64,000 nt of DNA from Gonapodya prolifera JEL478 (taxonomy: Eukaryota > Monoblepharomycota > Monoblepharidomycetes > Monoblepharidales > Gonapodyaceae). How positions within the stretch are numbered: the first letter of the stretch is position 1; each line of letters opens with the position of its first letter. The translations under genes were made by a program, and so were the position numbers. Below the pieces are notes generated by a model, which saw only the letters and a program-made list of their open reading frames with translations, was not told the origin of the DNA and did no database searches. Positions 11,201 to 23,970 of this stretch are shown here, piece by piece. The DNA lies in NCBI GenBank assembly GCA_001574975.1, contig KQ965731.1:1361737-1425736 (forward strand). The letters are read 5' to 3'.

Positions 11201-13014
11201 ATCATGCAGCAGGCGGGCGAAGTTCAAGCGTACATCGAGGATATTCTTGCGCAGATTCCTGAGATCACTGTCGATTTGCAACCACAGCAAGTTCACACAT
11301 TTTATGAAGCCGTTGGTCACATGATTTCCGCCGAAACTCGGAAACCCGTGCAAGAACGACTGATCATCAAGTTGATGGAACTGCCGAATGTCGCTTGGGA
11401 TACGCACATATTGCACATTACGCAGAGCCGGGAAGTCTTGCAAGAAGCCGAGGTGATCAAGATTCTTGGAAACATTATGAAGACAAACGTTTCGGCCTGC
11501 ACTTCAATTGGCGGAGCATTTGTTGTCCAACTCGGGAGAATCTATCTGGAAATGTTGGGTCTATATAAAGAGGCTAGCGAGTTAATCTCACAACAAGTCG
11601 CTGCTCAAGGTATGCCACACATAACTGAACGATGACCTTCGACTTATATTTATCGCCTGTCAATTCGCAGGGTTGATTGCCACAAAAACACCACGCGTCC
11701 GTGGCTTCCGGACGATCAAGAAAGAGGTCTTGAAATTGATTGAAACTTATGTGACCAAAGCTGATGACTTGAATCAAGTCGCCACAAGCATGATTCCTCC
11801 TCTGTTGGAGGCAGTTTTGTTGGACTATAAGCACAATGTAGAGCCAGCACGAGATGCGGAGGTGCTCAATGTTATGGCCGCTATCGTATCACGTTTGGAG
11901 GTCAGTCGTGTTTGTCCCCTCGCCTACCTTGAGAAGTGACCGAATTCTTTCGCCCTCGCCCAATAGGTACTTATTCAAGATCGTGTTCCAATTATTCTTG
12001 ACGCTGTCTTTGAATGTACCTTGAGCATGATCAGCAAGGACTTTTCGGAGTACCCAGAACATCGTTCCGGTTTCTTCAAGCTGATTCGAGCCATCAACCA
12101 GTACTGCTTCCAAGGTTGTTGACATTGAAGTGATACCCGCAGTCCATTTCTCTTACCTTCTTGATTCCATCCATCAGCACTTTGCGCGATGCCTCCACCC
12201 CAGTTCAAACTGATAATGGACAGCATTGTTTGGGCGTTCAAGCATACCATGCGAGACATTGCCGAAATTGGACTCTCGACGATGTCGGAAATTATCGAAA
12301 ACTTCGAACGCGCGGACCCGTCACTGTCCAACGCCTTCTTCTTGTCATACTTCGTTAGCATCCTTAATGATATCTTTTTTGTGCTGACCGACACAGAACA
12401 CAAAGCTGGTTTGTGCTTTCTTTTAACGCTTTGATTCTGGGTGTTTGTCTCGGCAATTTTTGGTTAGGTTTCCGATTCCAGACTCAAGTATTGCAACAGC
12501 TTGTGCGACTAGTGGAAACCAACCGCATAGGCGCTCCTTTGGCGACCAGTGTTCAGGGTTTCCCAAACCCAAATGCATCCAACCAAGAATTCTTCCGCCA
12601 ATATCTCGCCAACCTCCTTGGAACCGCATTCCCCCACCTTCAACAAAACCAGATTCACGGTTTCATTCATGGTCTTGCCTCTCTGTATACAGATCAAAAC
12701 GCCTTTAAACTTCACGTGCGAGACTTCTTGATCCAGTTGAAGGTAACATGCCGTCGTTTTTGCTAGTGGAATTGATGCAGATGGTTTTGCTTCTTAATTA
12801 GGAATTCTCAACTGCGGACAACGCCGATTTGTTCCTGGACGAGAAGGAGGCGGAACTGGAAGCTAAGAAGAAGGCAGATTTTGAGGCGAAGTTGCTGATT
12901 CCTGGGATGGTGAAACCTTCGGAACGGTGAGTAATTGAGCGGCTTCATTCGCGGTTCATTTGAATCAATGCTTCTTCCTAACTTGGTAGACCGGAGGATG
13001 GAATGATGGACTGA
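8213..13014 (+). CDS. CRM1: Exportin-1 (CRM1/XPO1)
   Basis: Nuclear export receptor of the importin-beta superfamily; it carries leucine-rich NES cargo through the pore with RanGTP. About 18 short exons are readable from the ATG at 8213 to TGA at 13014. Family landmarks in order: [17 protein letters not shown] (N-terminus, 8264), [37 protein letters not shown], the HEAT stretch [54 protein letters not shown] and [20 protein letters not shown] in the NES groove. The C-terminal helix region is acidic/Lys-rich and ends PEDGMMD. A Cys (codon 11498-11500) sits at the position of the leptomycin-B-reactive Cys (human C528); by family knowledge this predicts sensitivity. Other in-frame ATGs at 8240 and 8264 are alternative starts. 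Full-length and apparently intact. Confidence 0.95.
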
Positions 13015-13292
13015 GCATTGATAGATTTGGGTCGTACACAATCACGTTGTAATTGTTGTTGTGGTGAATGATTCGTATCCAACCGACGGGAGTTATCGCT
13101 CCTCTGGCCAACAAGTACCAGGAGCACTACTGCATCTCGAGTGCGAAATTCGGTGACTCTGTATCAGTATACTATGGACCTCTTGAATTTGCGTGATTGG
13201 TTGTAGTGCAACATAAAAATCTACAATGCGTGTAGATTCCAACACGAAGGCAAATGTTCGAACAACTGATCTATACGTATACCCCCAATCTA

Positions 13293-15179
13293 TCACTTTG
13301 GAACTGCCTTCATGGCTTGCACGAGCCACACCGCAGCAGTGTACACCGCGACACTGCCTGCTTGGTGGGCTGATGCCAATGGTATTGGCACGAGATACAG
13401 CAATGTAAATATGCCGAGTGCGGCCTAAAATTGAACTGGAATGTAGAAAGCAGACAATAACAGCAAAGAAGACATTCTCCCACACCTGACAGTATGCTAG
13501 TGCCATCACAGCGTGTAGGGCGGCTTTTGCAGGCCTAGGAATGGGAAGTCGGCGGCCGTACATGAATAGTGCTGTGGAGGATGCTAAGGTGCTATACGCC
13601 TGTTACAAAGAGTGTGGAACATCATAATACGAATTTCAATAGCATCGGCGTTAACCCACCAACATCCTATGGTCGAATTGCACGGCACTAGGATTCTCCA
13701 CCAGGTTCCTCCATCTCTCGACTTTCTCCCCCTTCGCGTCTGTCAGATTCCACATGTCCGAGGGAACCACTCGGCCGCCCATCAAAGGCCACTCGTTGTA
13801 AACAAGGCCCGCGTCGAGACCCGCCACAAGGGCGCCTTGTGTATGTTCAACAACGTTTGGTGACCAATGACCCTGCCCGAGAGAGAAAGAAAACACCCAC
13901 CTGAGAACGCGGTGATAAATACGAGGGAGAGAAGGGCGTATCCGTACCGGCGCAAAGGGCGAAGAGCGGGGTTGTCGAGTTGTTTGCGAAGTGCCTTTGC
14001 GTATGGTCGCACGTACGTGTACCGATGAGGAGAATTCACTTCACGATATTTCGGTAAGTTTTATAAGTTTGACGCACCTCGAGCTTGTCCTTGCCCAAAT
14101 TACTCCTGAGCACGTCGAAGCCCATCCAGACGCATCCACCGTAAACCAAAAATGCTGTCATAAGGTGCGCGGCGAGTCTGTGTTGAGAAACGCGGGGCAC
14201 GGGGATGGGACGGCCTTCGACGTGTTGCGGATCCAGACCAGAGCGGACCATGTACCAACCGAGGAAGCCCTGGAATGTCACCAGTTGAGTTGGCTGCTCG
14301 AAAAGCGTGTCATGTTTGCCACACGCCCACCTGAAACCCGATCAAACTTCCTAGCCCAATGGCCTTGGTGGCAGTGGGTCTACTCAATTTGCCTCGGGCG
14401 AGGAAATAACCCAGGGGTACGAGGAAGGCCAGACCGATCGCACGACCCCAAAGTCTGTGGGCCCATTCGTAGTAGAATATTCGTTTGAACTCGGGCATTG
14501 TCATGTGATGGTTCAGGCTGCGAGGGGCGATCGCTCGTGAGCCAAAGTGCAATGACTATCACCCTTTCACAGCTTTTTCATCTCCAACACCACGGTGTCT
14601 GCTCGTATGTACTCACACTTTGTATTCTGGGGTCTCCTTGTACTTTGCGAACTCTTCTTGCCATTCCTGTTCCGAACTTGGAGCCTTCATTCCTTTGATG
14701 AGATTCCATTCCGTGATACTGAGACCAGACTCTGTTAGTCTGGTGAGTCCACCCAAGACAATTATCCCGTAGGTAAGAGCGGCTACCGTCAGCAACCAGT
14801 ATGCCACCGAGTTCGGATCTCTGTCCGTGGTTGACGAGGATTCCGTATCTGAAGGATTTGCTGCCACCGCCGCGGCCGCAAACTTGCGAATAAAATTTAC
14901 GGAATGAGTGGAGATGTAAATGTTGCCTGGAAGAGTCCTTTGGAGGTGTGCATTGTTCATCATAGAGGGCAACGTGTCCAACCTTGACATCGAATTCCGC
15001 AGGTGCAACGACGATGAAAAAAGCGATCGAGAGAATGTGTGAGGCGGCACAGACAGCGCTCTAGTGGCAATCGTCGCTGCCTTCCTCGGCGATGCTATGT
15101 GTGGGGTGCGAGATGTCACTGTCTGAATTTGGGTGAAGCAGGCCCCTCGATAGCCGGAGCGCAGAAGGAGAGTGCGCAT
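13293..15179 (-). CDS. COX15: Heme A synthase, mitochondrial (COX15)
   Basis: Oxidises the C8 methyl of heme O to make heme A for cytochrome c oxidase; mitochondrial inner membrane. The ATG is at 15179-15177. The N-terminal ~100 residues are Ser/Arg/Ala-rich, as expected of a mitochondrial presequence. Next come [20 protein letters not shown] and [19 protein letters not shown], then [20 protein letters not shown], then [32 protein letters not shown] and [21 protein letters not shown]-terminal exons carry [14 protein letters not shown], a TM segment, and [19 protein letters not shown] near 13400, ending at the stop 13295-13293. The conserved heme-ligand His residues (EWAHR, SQHR, FDHR, AHQ) are visible. 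Seven or eight exons. The start lies about 310 bp from the divergent gene's first secure ATG, so they may share a promoter. Confidence 0.93.
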
Positions 15180-15492
15180 CGCTGATCCGGAAGTGGAATG
15201 ACGTGTGAAGCAACCCGCGATGGTGGAAAACTAATGTTGAAAACTTTAGCAAGAAAGATCGCTGCGGATGTGACCACAGGGGAACAGAGGTGACTCACCG
15301 CGCTTGGTTCTGCGACGGAGCGTTCACCAAATCGCACCTGCCACAGTCTGGAACGGTGGACAAACTTCTGGAGGGGATTGTACTTCGTAAAGTGACGAAA
15401 GCTGGGAATATCGAGGACAGGCTGGTGCGAGTGAGTGGAAACATCGCACTTTCTACGATAATGAACGTTGCTGGACTGCTTCACACCTGCAG

Positions 15493-18400
15493 ATGGATTT
15501 TGACGTCAACCCTGTCCTGTATCTCGAAAGTTGGGATCTAACCCCGGAAAGTCCACCTAATGAAAGGGATCAGAACACCACGGAGAGCGCAGGCTTGAGT
15601 CACGGTGCACGTGGACAAGAGAAGGGAAATGACGAAGATAAGAGCAATGATTGGGAGTGGGACGATGAAGGAGCGGAGGAGAGCGGGGACGTGTTTCGGG
15701 ATGACGAAGACCAAAAAAGGCTCTACGACGAAAAGTTTCTAGCAGCAGTTGACGCAACTGGATGGCCTGATGTTGGTGAGTATGATGTAAAGACGCCTCG
15801 AACTCCCAGCATGGAAAAGTGACAAACGTCATTCGATATGTCTTCCCTTCCCATTTGCTATCCGTCTAAGATTACACTCGGACTTTCGTGCAGACGGCAC
15901 GAAGGCAGGCAGAGATGAGAAGTATGTGTAAACTTCTGGGTTACATGGTTCTTTCTTGTCATTCATCCACTAAAACCTGCTGGTGTAGACCCACATCTGA
16001 AACCTGCCGATTCCGATTCCCTCGGAAAGTTAAAAGCGAAGCTTTTTGCTCCTGCGTACACAAGACTTGCAACAGTCGGTACTGCTCCCTTTGTGAAGAC
16101 CGTCACAGAGAAAAAGGATCGCCCCCAGCCCTGGAGTGAAATGGAGCTTCTCCACGCTGTAATGCGAGGCACAGGTAAAACTTTCTCCGAAAAACAGATA
16201 AAACGGTCTAGACAAACCTTCACGGCGACTGTTCCGCAGTAATGCCACCTCGGTCACCGGAGTCCGACGTCCCTTGTGTTCCCGACACTGAGCACGGATC
16301 CACATGGGCGGCGTGGATCTTTCCCAAGGTAGAGTTTCATCCCAGCTTTTCAGCAGAATGTGCTAAATGGCTGAGATTTGTTCCACTGCTATTCGCTGAA
16401 GGTACAATTTCCGCAAAGTGTCCAGCTCCATATCCACCCTGTCCCACTTCTAGACCAGATAACAGTTCCCGACATCGCTGAGACTATATGGCAAGTTTTT
16501 CTTTTCTGTGGAGGCCTGTCGGGGACTACTCTGATCTCATTCTTTCCCATCAATCAGCAGGGAGCCGTTCAACTTCCCCGGTACAGCCACCAGTCTGGTA
16601 CCTTGGGACGAAGAGCTGGAGGTCGATGAACTTTCTAGACTCCCTATGCTCCCACTGCAAACAGAAACGCCCTTGGTTCCGGCTGCGGAGACGTACGGGG
16701 TAGCGCTGCGTATGTGGGACAACAGAACCGCTCAACCTGGGAACGGGAGGACGACGTCCGCAAGCTTGTCATTCGCGTATGAAGGCTGGTCAATGGTGCA
16801 GGAGATTCTCGAGCTGGCACCGAGAGAGGACGGAATCGGCGAGAGGGAAAAAGTTGAAACTCCGGGCTTGGGAGAGAGACAAAACGGGGGCGAGGGAATC
16901 GGGAGCGCGCTCGAGATAACGATCCAATTTCGTATGTTCAAAAGGCAAAGCTATGAAAGAGACATGGCGCAGGGGCTTGATCTGAGAAGCGCACGCTGAC
17001 ATCTTGTTCATTGTTTCCCCTAAGTAAACCGATCGACGGCAATCAAAGATGTTTCATTCGACGTCTCTTTCGACAAACCTGAGACTGCTTCTCTCACGTT
17101 TCCTGTGCTAGAGAGACCAAGCTGGGAAAAGTGGATTGATAATGGTGAGATAAGACAGATCAGTGCACGGAGGATGGATTCAAGAACTTCCATTGTAATT
17201 CCTCTTCCTCAGATGTACCACTCCTTCGAGAGACTTCAGATATTCTACCATCGACGGTGCATTCTAACAGTGTCGATGGTGAACAAGTTGGGATGTGAGT
17301 GTGTCGCACAGGGTGCACGCTCAAATGCCTTGATGACGTGTTTGTTTCTTTCCGTCAGATCGTTGTCACCTATTGAAGCGCTGGCTCTCACTCCAGTCAC
17401 AATGTCAGATATCACAGCAGAATCGGAAATTCAAAAGGACCTTGCCAGACTGATTGGTACCATACATGGTGCTTGGGGGGAACCACAAGTCTCCATGGTG
17501 CCAGGCGCCGAAATCATGTTTAACGCGAAGTACGCCAGCGAGAATCAAATAAGCGCTTTTGGTGACAGGGACTTTGTACTCCATCGTTTGATGGGGGAGA
17601 CTTGGAACGAGAAGGGTTGGGGAAGAGCAAAAGGTGATTAGCGTCCAATGGGCTCAAATTGCAGAATGGTGCTGACGAACCCCAAGTACCCGTCCTCCCA
17701 GATGCCTTCCCCCATACATATCCGACTCGTGAACCCGTGATAACCCTTCCATTTGCTTCATGGAGTGGTGTAGCCGCACGCGGGTCCACTCACGGAGTAA
17801 AGCCAGTTGCGACAGGAACTACCACGAGATTTGGTCCGATCTCTACAACGTTACTCGAGCACGCGCCAGACACTTTGTGGAATCCCGTCGAGGCTGCCCG
17901 TCGAGTGTTCTGTGCTCGGCCCCGGGAGCGCAAACGGAAGCAGGTTAGCAAGAATACCACTGTGGTACCTCCGGACGAAGAGAAGTGGGAATGGAACAAT
18001 GGAGGACAAAAGATGGCCAAAGATGTAGAGACTTTGATCTTCGGTGACGAGGGGATGCAAGGTGCGTTTGATGTCAAAGGAAGGGATAACGCAATGTACT
18101 GAAAGATTCTCCAAATTATTGAAAGCCGATCCTGTATCTCCATCACCATCGGCGTTTTCATACCGCTTTGATGTTGAGGAAACTCCAGTCAGGCTCCGCT
18201 CACCGGCGCAGCGCATACACGAATCCAACATTCTTTCCCCGACGAACAGAGTGACGTTAGATCGTGAGGTGCGACAAGAAGTCCAATCCTCACCTCTCAG
18301 CCGTAACGCTCCTGTGATATGGATCGGCTTCCTGAAGACTAGCGCTGACGTTGAACCTCTGCAAGATGGGGAAAAGGACTCGGATACACAAACAACGAAA

Positions 18401-20214
18401 GAGGAAGACTCCAGTCCAAGTTCAAAAGTAAACACTCAGAACGACCCGTCAAACTTTCCTGACAATCAAATTGCTGCGTCTATCGTACCTGGAGGATCTA
18501 TCTCCTCAGCTTCACCTGCACCGCTGCCTGTGTCACCAGCTATCACCCCAAAGAAGTCCCTCGTCCCACTGAAACGTCCCCTGATCACTCCCCCATCTGA
18601 AGCCTTCAATCTGTCACCGCTCGCAAGAGGTGATGATTTGCGGGAGAAGCCGGCGGCCAAAAGGCGCAAAGGAAGTGAAAATGATCCGAAGCTCAGCAAA
18701 CCTTCAGAAACCGGATTGGGTTTGATTGCAAACTTCATGAGTCTGCGTAAGAAGACCATCGTGGGGCCGAACATTGAGAATCGGAAACAGATATCGCCGC
18801 GTGGAAAGTTGGCGGTACGGGCTCTACGTGAGTGTCGGCATGATGTCATAGTGTTATTAAGTGCTGCTGATCGATGTGGCTTTTCATTTTGTTGTTTGTA
18901 GTGCTAAAGGAAAGCAGCGGTAGCGTTGAAGATAGAGTGCCTGCTCAACATATTTTACCGGAGAACAGCTCAAGCGGTGAAGTGGTGGATCAAGCAGAAA
19001 CCGACGCGCACAACAGCGTAATGTCGGGGAATGAGCCAGCTTTGTGCACACCCCTACCAGAAAAAAACTCTATGAAGATTTCTGACGGTCCCATCGACTC
19101 AGAACGGGTCCCATCAAAGAGACCCCACTTCACATATGTTGCAAGCACCAGATTGATACAAAATTTACCACTTGTTCGAGCGCTGGAAAACATTTACAGC
19201 GTAACCTTGGTTGAGAGAGACTTTGGCTGGGGGGCGCAGGTGCGTCAATCATTACGATAGGAGAGATTGTGATTGTTCACCATTTTGTCCAGAGCTCATC
19301 ATCTGCTTCGGCATCGGAGATCAAAGATGCTGACCTCATCATCGACGAACGATCAGCAATAGTTTACTACCCCATACACCTGCTCTCCCAGGACAACCCC
19401 ATCAAACACGGCCACCCAACGGTTTTGGAGACAAATATCAAAGGTCCTGCCAGGGAGCTCAAGTACATGCTCCTACAGCTTTCGTGGAGGTACGAGAAGG
19501 TGTGGGTTGTTTTGGAGGATTACATCGCCTCTGTCGGTTGTGGAAGCGATGTAGTAACTTTGCAGAGGTATGAGCGATCGCGTTTATGTGCGAGCACATC
19601 CCTCTGAACTGCTTTTCTTTTTACAAGTTTGGTCCCCGACATAACTCCCTATCCCTTTACACCGCCCACTCGCCGGGCACTCAATGATCTCCATTGCCAC
19701 CTTACAGTCCTTCGTAGAGATTTAGCGCTGGAAGTGCACGTGATGCATTCGAGCTCGGCGAAACAGAGCGCTTGGATCGGGAGGTAGACGTTCGACTTGA
19801 AAATCAACACGAAACAAGGTCAAATGTGTCTTTTAGGTACGCCGGCGAGGTCAGCGCCTCAGGGCATCGAGCGCTCCATCCGCACAATCCACAACCGGGA
19901 CCAAGAAGATGGGACCACCTCGACTCTGGTATGCAAAAGACATTTTTGAGAGAAAGCGAGAGTGCGGTTAGTGCTGTGAGCCTCGAATATATGTCCATGG
20001 TACTGAGAACGCCTTGCCAAAACAGCAAGAGAGATTCCTTCGATTGACTGGCGTCTTTAATTGTGTGAACGCGGCTGCTGTTCTTACCAGATACAATCTG
20101 AGTGAGCTAATGTCCATGGGAATGGCCGAGTTGTACAGCACTCTTGGACCTTGGATGAAGTCAGACTCGGTGGTGAGTAAACATGTGGACGTTCAGTCAT
20201 CAACCGGACCTTGA
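15493..20214 (+). CDS. Candidate SHOC1/ZIP2-like XPF-domain meiotic protein
   Basis: Long multi-exon gene, more than 12 exons, reading as one transcript. The first secure ATG (15493) follows an acceptor directly, so the first intron may lie in the 5' UTR, or coding may begin further upstream (an in-frame stretch starts near 15290 without an ATG). The N-terminal half is acidic and poorly conserved. The C-terminal part resembles the inactive XPF-nuclease-like fold of SHOC1/MZIP2: LVERDFGWGAQ, DADLIIDERSAIVYYPIHLL, LQLSWRYEKVWVVLEDYI, then LNDLHCHLTVLRRDLALEV. It is followed by a helix-hairpin-helix-like end (QERFLRLTGVFNCVNAAAVL, LSELMSMGMAELYSTLGPW). In that family the protein binds SPO16 and promotes meiotic crossovers. 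The catalytic ERKxxxD motif of active XPF nucleases is not seen. The last junction is uncertain and the stop could be near 20310. The family call is inference from weak motifs. Confidence 0.5.
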
Positions 20215-20615
20215 CATTGGGAGTCTCTTCGCAAGAAAAAATTCTTCGAAATTGTTAGAACAAGAATGGACGCAGGTGCTGATGCGTTGTTGGACACAAG
20301 TTTGTGAGAAAAAAGCACAAACAAACAGAACAAGCCCAGATTTGGGTTGAGGTTGTTACCACGATATTTGAATAGCGACGAATGGATGTCAATGTTCTAT
20401 TATAACCATGAATGGTTGAGAGCTTCCGGATCAACAACGCCAAATTCAGCCAATGAGGCGAGTCTCCCATCACGTTTCCTAGTTGATGCCCCGGAACCGC
20501 AAGGGATCGGTCGGCAGAACGTAAATCCGAAATTCCCTTTAAATACGATGGGAGAGGGAACATTTCCCTTATCGATCCGCAATCCATCAAGTTTTGGCCA
20601 TCGTACACCGCAATC

Positions 20616-22030
20616 ATGACTATCCCGCAAGTAAGTGTCGGCAATCCTTCGTCAGGGACGATTGATCGCTCCCAAAGTCCTGACGCTAAACCGTACCTTT
20701 TTCCAGACTATGAAAGCCCTCGTCCTCCACGAGCTCGGCAAACCGATGACGGTCGAAGATGTTCCTGTACCCAAGTGTGGTGACAATCAGGTTCTCGTCA
20801 AGATCGAGGCGTCGGGAGTTTGCCACACAGACGAGTTCTTTTCCCGGGCTGGGTACCCGGGAATAAAGTTCCCAGCCGTATTGGGACATGAGGGGGCTGG
20901 TACTATCGCCCAGATTGGAGCGGCGGTGACAGGATGGAAAATTGGCGACCGTGTAGGTCTTTCCGTTTGGCCCCACCTTGGAAGCCAAAGTTCAATGTCT
21001 CCCGCGACATCAGGTTTCCGTTCCAATGTACGGAGGAGGCTGTGGAAAATGCTACTACTGTGAAAACGACATGCTTTTGCAGTGTGCTGACCACATCATG
21101 CACGCTGGAAACGCTTGGGGAACCTAGTGAGCATTCTTTCGTCACGTCTTTCGGTCATACAGTCAACTGATCTCGCTTTTTAGCGCCGAGTACATTGCCA
21201 CAAACCCTAAGACCATTGTTGCCATTCCCGACAATGTTTCTTACGAGCACGCCGGTCCTTGCGGCTGTGCCGGTGTTACAGTGATGGGTGCTCTTCGCCG
21301 ATCGAACGCTCCCAAGGGGTCTTGGGTTGCTTACTCTGGAGCCGGAGGTCTGGGATTGATGGGCGTGCAGATTGCCAAAGCGGAGGGTTACAAGGTAAGA
21401 CCTTCTTCTCGCCGCACCGGGATTGCGCCCAACTTAAACCCTTCACTCCAGGTCCTCGCGATTGATGTTGATGACGCTAAGCTCGAGGAGGCGAAACACG
21501 TCGGAGCCGATGCGGTCCTAAACGCGAAGACTGCCGGCGCGGAGTTTATTCCCAAGGTCTTGACAATAACGGAGGGCGGTTTGATGGCCAACTTCATCGT
21601 CACAACTGCGGCAAGTGCTGTAGAAAACACCATTCCCGCCATGAAGGCTGGTGGTTCAGTCATCATCATCGGTACGTTTCCTACAAAGACTCGTGTGGGA
21701 TCACCCGTAACTGATGTGTATATTCCTCAGGTATTATCGAGAAACCAACCACCATTCCAATTGTTTTGCTTATGGTGAAGGACCTTAAGATATTCGGCAG
21801 CGCCCTTGGGACTGTGGAGGTAAGAAGAAAGGGGAGGTCCAACGTCATCAGTCTAGGTACTCAACACCTTTGCCTTCTAGGACGCGAAAAAGGTCGTGAA
21901 GTATGTTGCTGACGGCAAAGTCCACCCGACAACATCTCCATGCAAGCTCTCGGAGGTGAACCACGTTTTTGAGGAGTTGGAAAAGGGCACCATTGTCGGT
22001 CGCAAAGTCGTAACAAACTTGACACAATAA
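20616..22030 (+). CDS. Zinc-dependent alcohol dehydrogenase (MDR superfamily)
   Basis: NAD(P)-dependent medium-chain alcohol dehydrogenase, most like fungal ADH1-type enzymes. Exon 1 is five codons (MTIPQ, 20616-20630). The protein continues TMKALVLHELGKPMTVEDVP. Catalytic-zinc ligands are seen in SGVCHTDEF and GHEGAG. The structural-zinc lobe is CGKCYYCENDMLLQC (four Cys). The join AWGT-YAEYIA across an intron is clean. The Rossmann motif is AYSGAGGLGLMGVQIAK, then VLAIDVDDAKLEEAKHVGAD. The final exon ends VGRKVVTNLTQ and stop at 22030. About seven exons. No targeting sequence is visible, so it is probably cytosolic. Substrate not deducible. Confidence 0.93.
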
Positions 22031-22804
22031 ATATGTAATCTGTACCATATTATGTAATCTATTTTTTTTTTTGCATTACCGCATTTCCAAATCTCCGGGA
22101 TTCATGTGCCTGTTCCTGGCTGCCTCATCTGTGTGTTCTCCCTTACTCCATAATCATTTGATTATTCACCCCAACAACCTCACCGTGATGACAGAGAAAG
22201 GCTCCCAACCTATCGCGACACCAAACATGGTTGTTCGCGCGTCGAATGCGATCACCCAATGACTGGACCCACCGGCGCAACATTGGCACACGTTGGATTT
22301 TTCGCGCTACCATCCTGGATTTATTCCTTTCCCACATCTGGTCTCCCAACCAACTGAGCCATCTCCAGCACACGTACTTGTTCTGTGCTCACAACTTGGC
22401 ACACAGGTCGAAGCCAAATCCGCAAGCGGACTATCCTTCTTTTGTGACAACCAATGCCTCCGGACCATGTGCTGCCTGACGTGCCCCTGCTTTTTCCCTC
22501 TTCCTCTTCACATCATCAAAACGTGCGGTTCGGTCCACTTGTGGCGGAGTTCCCGATGACGGTGACGTGGGTGAGATACAATACAGGGTTTCGTGAGATG
22601 GAGTTTGCGTGCACTGTTGCTCACCATGATGATGGATAGACCGAGTTCTTTGAGAAGAACGCGGCGTTGATTTCAGAACACGTGGCGAAGAGGACTTTTG
22701 GCAATGTTGTTGCATTATGATATTGAGGGTGTATGCAGTCGTTTTAGAAATATTCTCCAAATCATTATGAGTTTGGGCTGTGCCAATCATCAACGGCGTG
22801 GGCT
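22031..22804. other. Interval between ADH and the C2HC zinc-finger gene
   Basis: The two genes converge here. The first bases carry AT-rich 3' UTR signals for ADH (AATAAATATG, T-run near 22060). I see no supported exon; open frames on both strands are short. Confidence 0.5.
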
Positions 22805-23761
22805 TTACGCCCTCTTCTTCCCACACTCGCCGCAAAACTTGTCTGCCTCTTCGAACTCGCATCCACACGTTGTGCAAAATCTCATTGGTCCACTCCGACC
22901 TCGGGACGTTCCCCCTCCTCCTCCCGCCGTGGGCCCTTGACTTGCTTGTGCTTCAGCGTGAGCTGCACCTGGAACAACCTGCGCCGTGGGCTTCCCGGGC
23001 TTGCCGTCCAGAGAATTGCCGTACACGTCCAGTCCCAATTCGGCCATTCTGGTTTCAAGTGACGTCGTGGATCCGTTCCCGAAACCTTGAGGTGATCGTG
23101 TAGATTCAATTGCCGAGAGCATCTGTGAGCCACCCTCCCCACCCGACCTAGTTTCAGAGGGTCCACAGTGCTGTAGGTGGGCAACAAGAGTATTGGCCGT
23201 GAACAGCTTGTCACAGTGTGGGCACGGCGTGTCCGCTCGCGATTTGGAGACACCCGCCGTCTTCATCGGAGGGCGACTTGTACCTTCTCTCTGATCCGAG
23301 TCTCCGCGACTGACAGCTCGCCCACTCCCACTCCCACTCGCATTCCCATTTCCATCCTTAATGCACGAGCGCAAATGCACGGCAAGACGGTCGCTGTTGG
23401 AGAACCCGCGGGAGCAGTTGGGACATTGGACGCGGCCCTGTTGGAGGAACTGCTCGCGTGCCTGCGCATTGTACTCCGCGGCAGACCTGTGGGGCCAGAC
23501 GGTCGTGTTGGTCTAGTCCACCCGGTGCCGGGAACAAGAGCATTGGGACACTTGCATCCGTCCGAGGTCACTTGCCAGTAGCTTTCCACCGCCGCCAGCG
23601 GCTGCAGGAGTACGCGACCGCACCTGTTTTTCCTGGCACTGTTTCTGGTGGATTGCAAGTGAGGCTGTTCCGAACTCTCGGCCGCAGAGGCTGCACATGA
23701 GCATGCGAGACCGGGGTGGGGCTCCTGCAGCCGTTGCATTTCCAGGAGTGACCGGAGACAT
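22805..23761 (-). CDS. C2HC-type zinc-finger protein (ZC2HC1/zf-C2HC_2 family) with C-terminal zinc ribbon
   Basis: Three zf-C2HC_2 modules are visible in order: MCSLCGREFGTASLAIHQKQ with a following C, then CPNCSRGFSNSDRLAVHLRS with a following C, then CPHCDKLFTANTLVAHLQHC. Each has C-x2-C-x12-H-x3/4-C spacing. The C-terminus is a short zinc ribbon, FCTTCGCEFEEADKFCGECG, ending KKRA. The modules are joined by Ser/Gly/Pro-rich, probably disordered linkers. At least one intron separates the first module from the rest (around 23500-23575); its exact splice sites are unclear. The ATG at 23761 is the last possible start; an upstream exon could add residues, since the frame stays open to about 23887. 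Family members occur in eukaryotes, often flagellates, with no firm biochemical role. Confidence 0.7.
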
Positions 23762-23970
23762 GGAATCTGCAGGAAGAGGAGACACGCGGAGAGTGATCGG
23801 CGAAGCGATCGTGCGGCCAAATTCGGGCGGTTGTGCCAGGGACAGAGTTGCGAAGACCGGATAAACCTCGGGGCAGCAGATGAGCAACTGCGAGCTGCTT
23901 GGTCCGACATATAAAATGGACCCTGCTGGAATGAAATTTATTTACGGAGCACAAGTATCACCCCTGGTCA

